A stretch of 11,101 nt of DNA from CAZFCK01 sp964517355 (lineage in GTDB: Bacteria; Desulfobacterota; Desulfovibrionia; Desulfovibrionales; Desulfovibrionaceae), in NCBI GenBank assembly GCA_964517355.1, contig CAZFCK010000155.1, positions 1 through 11,101 on the forward strand, given 5' to 3'. This document shows positions 7,101 through 11,101 of this stretch, one piece after another (position 1 is the first letter of the stretch; each line of letters begins with the position of its first letter). Below the pieces are notes generated by a model. The model did no database searches. It worked only from the letters and a program-made list of their open reading frames with translations, and was not told the DNA's origin. A program made the translations under genes and the position numbers.

Positions 7101-9015
7101 GCTGCCCGTGGCGCAAGAGGTTTGCGCGGCAGAACAGGCTGGCGAATCCGCTTTTGAAGCGTTTGCCCACGTCCGACAGCGGCGCGGAGGCGACGGCGCG
7201 CACAAGCGGCGCGAGCAGGGCGTATTGGCGCTCCAGATAGACGGGGTCCACAAGCGCGGGCTGGTCGTCGGGCGTGCCCCACAATATGCGGGCGTCCTGG
7301 ATCGTGACCAGGCTCAGGCTCGGATAACCGGCCAAAGCGCCGGGCTCGCCATTCAGCTGCGGGCGGTCGGGAAGATAGCTCTGCCAGTTGCGCAATTTGC
7401 TCGGACGCAGGGTGTCCTTGAAAAGGCCGCCGATGTCGGGCGGGAGCGTTGCCGCGGTGTTGCCGAGCAGGTCGTCCAGGGGCGCGAAGAAGCGGGTGCG
7501 GTTGATGTTCGCGTTCAGGTCGTAAAGCCAGCCTTTGTCAAAGGCGCCGAGTCCGTCGCCGTGCGAGGAAAGATGCAGGCTGACCATGGCCGCAATGGTG
7601 TGGGAGTCGGCCAGGTCGCGCAGGGCCAGGCTGCTTTGCAGGGAATCCCGCTGCCGGGCGGCATCCTCGGCGATGCTTTGCTGTTCCGCGCGGGCGTCGG
7701 CCAGGAGCGCGTCCAGCAGTTCCTTTTCATCGGGCGTGATTTTTTCGGCGGCGCGGGCCGATTCCACCCAGGCCACCCGGCGCAAGCGGTTGCGCTGGTC
7801 GGCCAGGTGACGGATGCGTTCGGTATCGGGCTCTTGTTGCAGCCGTAGCTTGATGAGTTCCGTATTGACCGCTTCGAGCCGGGATTTGATCACCGAGCGC
7901 AACGCGCTCCGCATGTGCTCCACGTCGTCTTGCATCAAGGTGTGCGCCGTGCTCAACGGATCGTTAGGGGCGAGCAGGGTTATGGTGCGGGTGGCCTGTT
8001 CGAGCCGGTTGACCTGCTTGTCGAGCAACGCGGCAAGGCTGTCGCGTTCGGCGGTGAGCGCCCAGACCACTTCTCGCATGCCGGCGACGTCCCGGGCGTG
8101 GCCGCTTGTGGCCAACAGCAGCACGGAGCGCTTTGGGGGATTGCGGGAGAAATCGTCGGCAAGTTGGAGCAGCGTGGCGATGGAGGATGCTTCGTCAGCC
8201 CCTGGCGAGGCGCCGGACACATAGGCCGTGCTGTCGTAAAAGGCGTCGAGCACGAGCAGCTCCTTGGCCAGTTCGGGATCTGTGCCGGGTATGAGGCAAT
8301 AGATGTTTTCCGTGACCACGTTGCGCCAGGCAATGGAGCTTGCCAGGCGTACGGTGGAGGCGCTTCCATCGCCGGAGAGCGCGTTCAGGTCGCCGAAGAA
8401 CGCTTCGGCGCGGCTTTTACGCATCCAGAAGCGGGGAAAATCTATGGGCGTGAGTTCGGTTTTTTGTTCGTACAGGCCCCTGCTCGCGGATTGCGCTCCG
8501 TCCTGAGCGATGAAGATAAGGGCCTTTGCGCCCAGCAGCGCCGCGTTTTGCCAGTTTTTGCCGGATTCCATGTCCATGAGCACGATAGCGTCCTGGACAT
8601 CCATGTCGTTGAAATCCCGCAAGCGGCCTTGCCCCGCATAGAGTACCCGGCCTTCCAGCCCGGGCTCGGGGATGGCGCCGGTGGAGAGGGCGTTGAGCAG
8701 CAAGGGGCGTATTTGCTCCGAGCGGTCCTGCAGCTGGATGCTGCTGGCGGTGTTGCTGATCACGGGCACCAGAAAGCTTTGCGCGCCGGTAACGGCTGTT
8801 GTGCCGGACGGGGAGGGCGCGAGGGAGCGCGCGACGGCCTCAAAGGCCTGTTTGATGTGCCGCGCGGCCTCTTGGTTGCCTTCGCTGCCCACGTTGCGGT
8901 CGCCGAGCGCGACAAGTTCTTGGATTTGTTCGATGATCGGCGCGCATTGCGCGTAGCCTGCGGACAAGACGAAATACAGGAGCAGAATGAATGAAACCGG
9001 ACCGCGGCGTGGCAT
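4132..9015 (-). CDS. Giant fusion: M28-like pseudo-peptidase ectodomain + FtsX/MacB-type ABC permease
   Basis: This 1627-residue protein begins with a signal-like segment (8-24). Residues 26-60 (GDRNVGSEGNQEAARHI), 235-320 (NIYCLIPGTDP, AFYDS, GADEASS) and 558-610 (AGYPSLSLVTI, WGTPDD) follow the M28 metallopeptidase layout. A PA-like segment lies at about 107-225 and a charged helical/coiled-coil insert at about 325-465. The usual metal and catalytic residues appear replaced, so it is probably not a protease. Residues 616-904 look beta-rich and then helical. Three extra helices (906-930, 937-955, 966-987) precede a full FtsX unit: NLRRRPIRTALT with TM 1030-1050, a MacB-like periplasmic domain with LVAGRWLAKD and PGDHVDIWGMTF, YERKREIAVYTSVGL, then three helices to about 1433. 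A 187-residue C-terminal domain should be cytoplasmic. The start lies 2 nt after the ATPase stop, with AGGGGA 10 nt upstream. A typical MacB permease is about 400-650 residues. Confidence 0.88.
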   Translation of the reverse strand: MPRRGPVSFILLLYFVLSAGYAQCAPIIEQIQELVALGDRNVGSEGNQEAARHIKQAFEAVARSLAPSPSGTTAVTGAQSFLVPVISNTASSIQLQDRSEQIRPLLLNALSTGAIPEPGLEGRVLYAGQGRLRDFNDMDVQDAIVLMDMESGKNWQNAALLGAKALIFIAQDGAQSASRGLYEQKTELTPIDFPRFWMRKSRAEAFFGDLNALSGDGSASTVRLASSIAWRNVVTENIYCLIPGTDPELAKELLVLDAFYDSTAYVSGASPGADEASSIATLLQLADDFSRNPPKRSVLLLATSGHARDVAGMREVVWALTAERDSLAALLDKQVNRLEQATRTITLLAPNDPLSTAHTLMQDDVEHMRSALRSVIKSRLEAVNTELIKLRLQQEPDTERIRHLADQRNRLRRVAWVESARAAEKITPDEKELLDALLADARAEQQSIAEDAARQRDSLQSSLALRDLADSHTIAAMVSLHLSSHGDGLGAFDKGWLYDLNANINRTRFFAPLDDLLGNTAATLPPDIGGLFKDTLRPSKLRNWQSYLPDRPQLNGEPGALAGYPSLSLVTIQDARILWGTPDDQPALVDPVYLERQYALLAPLVRAVASAPLSDVGKRFKSGFASLFCRANLLRHGQLFPDKPATGSVFLTYLGASRFYSLVDTAGQFRVVGLADRKHTVHKAILEGYRIDDDTGLATWAVDKPTTGKDNYRVKMRRAVMEADLVMFPCMQSTLFNAFEPRTFNYLIYPNLIDGRTEAEPLRYWYSRLDTRSSTLFSVFLEPGTPYKLTLSDTYLERKVLLLNGTRKNPQGAGFVINKWPKLAYTEFQAASDMWNLLTPRIRGLEERGIVNQRLWRLAHEGQEALDQASRHRAQRQWDKFMEKGRESLAIAGQVYTEVEKTQKDVLSGVLFYIALFVPFAYCLERLIFAFSSIHKRIIAFLSFLVGIIAVIYVVHPAFQLTYSPMIVILAFFILGLSLLVSLIIFLRFEREMKELQQRSRHFKLTDLSKSAAFGAAFVLGVSNLRRRPIRTALTCVTLIILTFTIMNFTAVKSVQQSGWSSFDDSASYKGLFMKAFNWLDLPPEALQVVRSMLGDQGVVAPRVWFEIKDKTRSPIVPVQFKDKEEFARGILGLSYLEPQVTNLDKTLVAGRWLAKDAQYEIILPQTMAAGIGASPGDHVDIWGMTFTLAGIIGDKALEQHTDLDGEAMTPIIYPSEADTQLSDVEAEAIELGEDVAAYESRYQHIPSGQTIIVPSQTLLALGGCGGWLAGGGRLKAMALKLSPEEERTLSQEELGARFGLLLFRGTDSGTSVYYSANTFRYSGMANILIPLVISALIVLNTMIGSVYERKREIAVYTSVGLAPSHVSFLFVAESLAFAVLSVVVGYLVAQAAAVVLAGTPLWAGMTANYSSLAGVGAMVLVIGVVLLSAIYPSRVAANIAIPDVNRSWTMPAATGDIIDTTLPFLIKVNEQACAGGFLSEYYDAHRDVSHGLFSTDNIACGTLTAQETARRDLPDDLPIGQSLFDQEACLLMRLRVWLAPFDFGVRQRVELIFCPSDIYGGFRQIRLRLYREAGEHTVWYNLNRNFINDLRKQLLTWRSLDTEAKDRYETEFMDTNTASHERGDRS

Positions 9016-9017
9016 GG

Positions 9018-9809
9018 CTAGGCTATCCCCTGGGGCTGCTGTGCGGCCGGCTCTTTGTCTCCGATGCCGCCCACGGTGATGTCGAGTTCGTCGCGACGCT
9101 CAACCTTGTCCACGCGGCCATCGCGAATCCAGATGACGCGATCCGAGACGTTAAGCATTTTATAGTCGTGGGTGGCGGAGATGATGGTCACGCCGCGCTC
9201 CACGGAAAGGTGCTTGAGCAGATCGATGATCTCTTCGCCGGTGCTCAGGTCGAGGTTGCCGGTGGGTTCGTCGGCCAGAACGATGGAGGGGTCGTTGGCC
9301 AGAGAGCGGGCCACGGCGACGCGCTGTTGCTGTCCGCCGGAGAGTTCCAGGGGTTTGTGCTGGAAACGTTCGCCCAGCCCGACGAGCTTGAGGAGTTCGA
9401 TGCCCTTTTCCACGGCGTCCTCGCTGTTCATGCCGGCAAAGGTCATGGGCAGGGTCACGTTCTCCAGGGCGGTCATCACCGGGATCAGGTTGAATGTCTG
9501 GAAGATGTAGCCGATCTTGCGGTTGCGCAGCCAGGCCAGCTCGTAAGCGTCGAGCTGCGAGATGTCCACTTCATCGATAAAGACCTTGCCGTCCGAAGGC
9601 TTGTCCAATCCGCCGATCATGTTGAAGAGCGTGCTCTTGCCCGATCCGGAAGGCCCCATGATGGAAATGTATTCCCCGGAGTAGATTTCAAGATCCACGC
9701 CTTTGAGAGCCTGCACGTCTATCTTGCCCATGCGGAAACTTTTTGTGACGCCGATGACGCGGACTATGGTGTGTCGTTCGTCGTGCCCGTTGCGAACCGT
9801 TTCGGCCAT
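9018..9809 (-). CDS. MacB/LolD-family ABC transporter ATP-binding protein
   Basis: This 263-residue cytoplasmic ATPase powers FtsX-type permeases. The motifs are complete: Walker A GPSGSGKST (52-60), Q-loop YIFQTFNLIP (Q104), signature LSGGQQQR (156-163), Walker B IVLADEP (176-182), D-loop GNLD (184-187) and switch histidine in SATHD (H214). The YIFQTFNLIP and LADEPTGNLD forms are typical of the MacB/LolD/FtsE group, as opposed to importer ATPases. A polar tail after the fold (about 233-263, ending AAQQPQGIA) is longer than in most LolD proteins. The start chosen is the ATG at 9807-9809, which has AAGGGAG 7 nt upstream. An open frame reaches further upstream to 10040 but overlaps the FtsX gene and reads as low-complexity shadow sequence. 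It lies 40 nt after the small permease gene and 2 nt before the giant permease gene, its presumed partners. Confidence 0.96.
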   Translation of the reverse strand: MAETVRNGHDERHTIVRVIGVTKSFRMGKIDVQALKGVDLEIYSGEYISIMGPSGSGKSTLFNMIGGLDKPSDGKVFIDEVDISQLDAYELAWLRNRKIGYIFQTFNLIPVMTALENVTLPMTFAGMNSEDAVEKGIELLKLVGLGERFQHKPLELSGGQQQRVAVARSLANDPSIVLADEPTGNLDLSTGEEIIDLLKHLSVERGVTIISATHDYKMLNVSDRVIWIRDGRVDKVERRDELDITVGGIGDKEPAAQQPQGIA

Positions 9810-9816
9810 GTTGTTG

Positions 9817-9823
9817 CTCCCTT
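9817..9823 (-). promoter_or_regulatory. Shine-Dalgarno site of the ABC ATPase gene
   Basis: On the minus strand this reads AAGGGAG, 7 nt before ATG at 9809. It decides the start of the ATPase in favour of the 263-residue form beginning MAETVRNG, against the longer frame that overlaps the upstream permease gene. Confidence 0.7.
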
Positions 9824-9849
9824 GTCTGTCGGCTGAGAATCCGTTGAGG

Positions 9850-10530
9850 TTAATGTTCCGCGCGCAGCGCCAGCACGGGACGCATGCGGGAGGCGACGAT
9901 GGCGGGATAGAGCACGCCGGCGAGGCTGAGCGCGCATCCGGCGAACACCGCCAGTAAGAAGGATTGCGCCAGGTCCAGGAGGATAATGTCGCCCAACGCC
10001 GCGAATCCGAACCGCAAGGCCCCGAAAAAAAGGCCCACAAGGCAGCCCAGCACGGCGCCGAGAAAGGAACCGGCGAGTCCCTGCATGGCGGCTTCGAGTA
10101 AAAAGAGCCTGAGCACGAAGCGGTCCAGGGCGCCGAGACACTTCATGACGCCTATTTCGCGGAAGCGCTCCGTAACGGACATGAGTTGCGCGTTGACGAT
10201 GCCCACGGCACAGACGAGCAAGGAAAGAATGACGATCCAGCGCTCCTTGGCGCTGGCGCCCACGCTGCCTTGCGCCACGTCGTAGCCGGCCTGCTGCAGG
10301 CGTTCAAGCGCGAGGCTGTCTCCATGGTGCAGCAGCCCGTTGGCCACATCCGCGCTCACGAGCACGAACGCCAGGAAGGAAACGGCGAGGATAAGGCTGC
10401 TCACCGTGATCATGGAGCGGAAAAATCTGAGCTTGAGGCTTTTATAACTGATTTCCAAAGCCTTGCCGAAAGGGAGAACGATTTGCTTGGCGATCGCCTT
10501 GCGGCCGTTGGGAAGCGTTTGTTGTGGCAT
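9850..10530 (-). CDS. Minimal FtsX-fold ABC permease subunit
   Basis: This 226-residue protein has the four-helix FtsX arrangement: TM near 39-60, 98-117, 151-170 and 188-210. Between helices 2 and 3 it carries the cytoplasmic coupling segment SVTERFREIGVMKCLGALDR (118-137), the best-conserved FtsX/MacB permease signature. It ends ASRMRPVLALRAEH, the usual permease tail. The loop between TM1 and TM2 is only about 36 residues, whereas MacB or LolC/E carry roughly 200 residues there, so it has almost no periplasmic domain of its own. It is the first gene of the operon. The most likely role is the second half of a heterodimeric permease with the 1627-residue subunit, driven by the ATPase encoded next. 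The start ATG at 10528-10530 has GGA 7 nt upstream. The frame stays open to 10800, but those 90 residues are arginine/proline-rich and look non-coding. Confidence 0.9.
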   Translation of the reverse strand: MPQQTLPNGRKAIAKQIVLPFGKALEISYKSLKLRFFRSMITVSSLILAVSFLAFVLVSADVANGLLHHGDSLALERLQQAGYDVAQGSVGASAKERWIVILSLLVCAVGIVNAQLMSVTERFREIGVMKCLGALDRFVLRLFLLEAAMQGLAGSFLGAVLGCLVGLFFGALRFGFAALGDIILLDLAQSFLLAVFAGCALSLAGVLYPAIVASRMRPVLALRAEH

Positions 10531-10857
10531 ATGTTTATCCAAGGGGCTCTTCGGCCCGGTGTTGCGGTGCGAGGCGGCGCGGCCGAGGGAGTACGACCCT
10601 TGGCGCGGCAGGCGTGCGGGCAGGTCCCGCCCGCGGCGTTCGACGCGCACCCTTGGCCGCGTGTCTTGCGGCCGGGGCTTTTCTGGTAAGCAGGAGCAAT
10701 AAAATGCCAAACATTTTGTGCTCTGGGGAATAACTACACGATATTGCAGTTTCGTGGCAAGCGGGGCGCGCCTTGTTTTTTTATGTTGCACCATGGCCAC
10801 GTCATATTATTTTGTTATGATGGGCAACGTAGAGGGACGGCTGTCCCGAGGAAAAGC
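10531..10857. other. Intergenic region upstream of the operon
   Basis: I see no convincing gene here. The 160 nt nearest the permease are GC-rich. From about 10690 to 10830 the DNA turns AT-rich, as expected for promoters. On the minus strand TTGCCA (a 5/6 match to the sigma70 -35 box) lies at about 10760, but the best -10 candidate 18 nt later (TAGTTA) is poor, so no operon promoter can be fixed. The region must also hold the start signals of anything divergent to the right. Confidence 0.4.
10813..10821 (+). promoter_or_regulatory. Candidate extended -10 promoter, divergent from the operon
   Basis: TGTTATGAT contains TG-N-TATGAT, an extended -10 with five of six consensus bases. It lies in an AT-rich stretch and is followed after about 7 nt by a plausible start point near 10828. 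No good -35 is visible, which extended -10 promoters tolerate. It would drive a rightward transcript carrying the folded leader described next. Confidence 0.35.
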
Positions 10858-10890
10858 ATGTTGATCATGTTGCTCTTCCCGCGCTGCCCA
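10821..10890 (+). ncRNA. Possible structured RNA leader (three-way junction)
   Basis: Three helices can form. P1 pairs TGGGCA (10821-10826) with TGCCCA (10885-10890). P2 pairs GGGAC (10834-10838) with GTCCC (10843-10847) around GGCT. P3 pairs GGAA (10850-10853) with TTCC (10876-10879) and AGCA (10855-10858) with TGCT (10871-10874), with one mismatch between. P3 would bury the GAGGA Shine-Dalgarno and the first base of the ATG at 10858. P1 needs the transcript to start at or before 10821, which conflicts with a start near 10828, so only P2 and P3 are compatible with the promoter proposed above. It matches no riboswitch class that I recognise. No folding energies were computed. Confidence 0.25.
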
Positions 10891-11101
10891 GCTTATTCTC
10901 CTTTATGGTGCTGGGAATGGGGCAAGGTTGTTGCGAGCGGACCGTATCGGCGGGTTTTCGCCTTGAAGCAAGGCTTGAATCCGAAACGCTATCCTGTTGG
11001 ACAAACGCATAGGAGCATCGAACTTTTCAAAGTTGACGACGCGACATTCTTAGCGCATTTTCGCCTTGAAACAAGGCTCTCCCCTGAAACAATTTCCAAT
11101 T
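10858..11101 (+). CDS. Doubtful partial open frame running off the right edge
   Basis: An ATG at 10858 with GAGGA 5 nt upstream opens a frame of 81 codons with no stop before the window ends. It begins MLIMLLFPRCPAYSPLWCWE. The Shine-Dalgarno, the promoter-like site and the divergent orientation are in its favour. Against it, two copies of a DNA repeat inside it (10955-10975 and 11058-11078) are read in different frames, giving FALKQGL and FRLETRL. The frame also crosses a dispersed hairpin repeat, and its composition (Cys and Trp early on) is unlike the operon's proteins. I lean towards a chance or repeat-derived frame and recognise no family. Confidence 0.22.
   Translation, partial: MLIMLLFPRCPAYSPLWCWEWGKVVASGPYRRVFALKQGLNPKRYPVGQTHRSIELFKVDDATFLAHFRLETRLSPETISN
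10955..10975. repeat. Short palindromic repeat, copy A
   Basis: TTTT followed by CGCCTTGAAGCAAGGCT. The core GCCTTG...CAAGGC is a 6-bp stem with a 3-nt loop. It is identical to copy B at 11058-11078 except for one loop base (G for A), and both copies are followed within about 15 nt by GAAAC. The core can form a hairpin on either strand. Confidence 0.65.
10990..11034. repeat. Dispersed hairpin repeat, right copy
   Basis: It contains TATCC (10990-10994), AAACGCATAGGAGCATC (11003-11019) and the perfect small hairpin AACTTTTCAAAGTT (11021-11034). It matches the left copies at 10-53 and 81-115 in block order. The CTTTTCAA apex is conserved, while the flanking stem bases differ between copies in ways that keep pairing. 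Confidence 0.6.
11058..11078. repeat. Short palindromic repeat, copy B
   Basis: TTTT followed by CGCCTTGAAACAAGGCT, with the same 6-bp stem (GCCTTG/CAAGGC) as copy A 103 nt to the left. The 103-nt spacing is not a multiple of three, which shows that the repeat is maintained as DNA or RNA and not as protein sequence. Confidence 0.65.

Noticed and set aside
6148..7848. 566-codon open frame on the plus strand, antisense to the giant permease gene
   Set aside because: It lies wholly opposite a well-supported coding frame. Its product is His/Gly/Glu/Val-rich without recognisable domains, a common artefact of high-GC codon use. The long plus-strand frames at 231-1394, 2102-2902 and 7915-8994 are rejected for the same reason.
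7171..8940. Active zinc aminopeptidase
   Set aside because: Nearly all expected M28 ligand and catalytic positions are replaced (F259, H306-A307, H481, G580), with only D274 kept.
9810..10040. N-terminal extension of the ABC ATPase frame by 77 residues
   Set aside because: It overlaps the end of the FtsX gene, reads as Ser/Arg/Pro/Cys-rich shadow sequence, and the ATG at 9809 has a strong AAGGGAG site.
10697..10712. Sigma-54-like site on the minus strand (TTGGCATTTTATTGCT)
   Set aside because: GG and GC are 9 nt apart; the required spacing is 10, and one missing base normally abolishes sigma-54 binding.
10531..10800. 90-residue N-terminal extension of the small permease
   Set aside because: The Arg/Pro-rich sequence is unlike a permease terminus. 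FtsX proteins usually begin about 20-40 residues before TM1, as the chosen start does.
10834..10847. Mini-ykkC (guanidine-II) riboswitch, suggested by GGGACGG
   Set aside because: The loop is GGCT and not the conserved ACGR tetraloop, and no second matching hairpin follows.
10930..10985. tRNA-like sequence (GGCTTGAATCC resembling a T-arm)
   Set aside because: No acceptor stem, anticodon arm or standard T-loop can be formed around it.

Overview
The window is a GC-rich stretch of a Gram-negative bacterial chromosome. It is dominated by one five-gene operon on the minus strand, occupying about 123-10530. The periplasm-facing domains, the MacB/LolD-type ABC ATPase and the OPT-like/DUF6785-type membrane proteins fit a Desulfovibrio-like delta-proteobacterium or a Planctomycetes/Verrucomicrobia/Lentisphaerae-type organism. 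The dispersed hairpin repeats at both edges remind me of Desulfovibrio intergenic repeats. The lineage is inferred from recall only.

The operon reads from right to left. It begins with a minimal 226-residue FtsX-fold permease (9850-10530) and a 263-residue MacB/LolD-family ATPase (9018-9809). Next is a giant 1627-residue protein (4132-9015) that fuses a secreted, apparently inactivated M28-peptidase/PA module, a coiled-coil insert, beta-rich periplasmic domains, three extra membrane helices, a complete FtsX/MacB permease and a C-terminal cytoplasmic domain. It ends with two large polytopic membrane proteins: a DUF6785/DUF6784-like protein (2129-4135) and an OPT-transporter-like protein (123-2081). 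Spacing is tight: 40 nt, 2 nt, a 4-nt ATGA overlap and 47 nt. This implies one transcript and coupled translation.

The simplest working model is an asymmetric type VII ABC (mechanotransmission) complex. The ATPase would drive a heterodimer of one tiny and one giant FtsX subunit. The pseudo-peptidase ectodomain would act as a receptor or lever in the periplasm. The two OPT-like proteins would be partner carriers for the same peptide-like or metal-chelate substrate. I know of no characterised system with this composition, and no substrate can be read from the sequence.

The right edge (10531-11101) is intergenic. It holds a likely divergent promoter, a possible 70-nt three-way-junction RNA that would hide a ribosome binding site, and a doubtful open frame running off the window. 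It also carries copies of short hairpin repeats. Related repeats lie beyond the operon's 3' end (10-115), so members of one repeat family bracket the operon.
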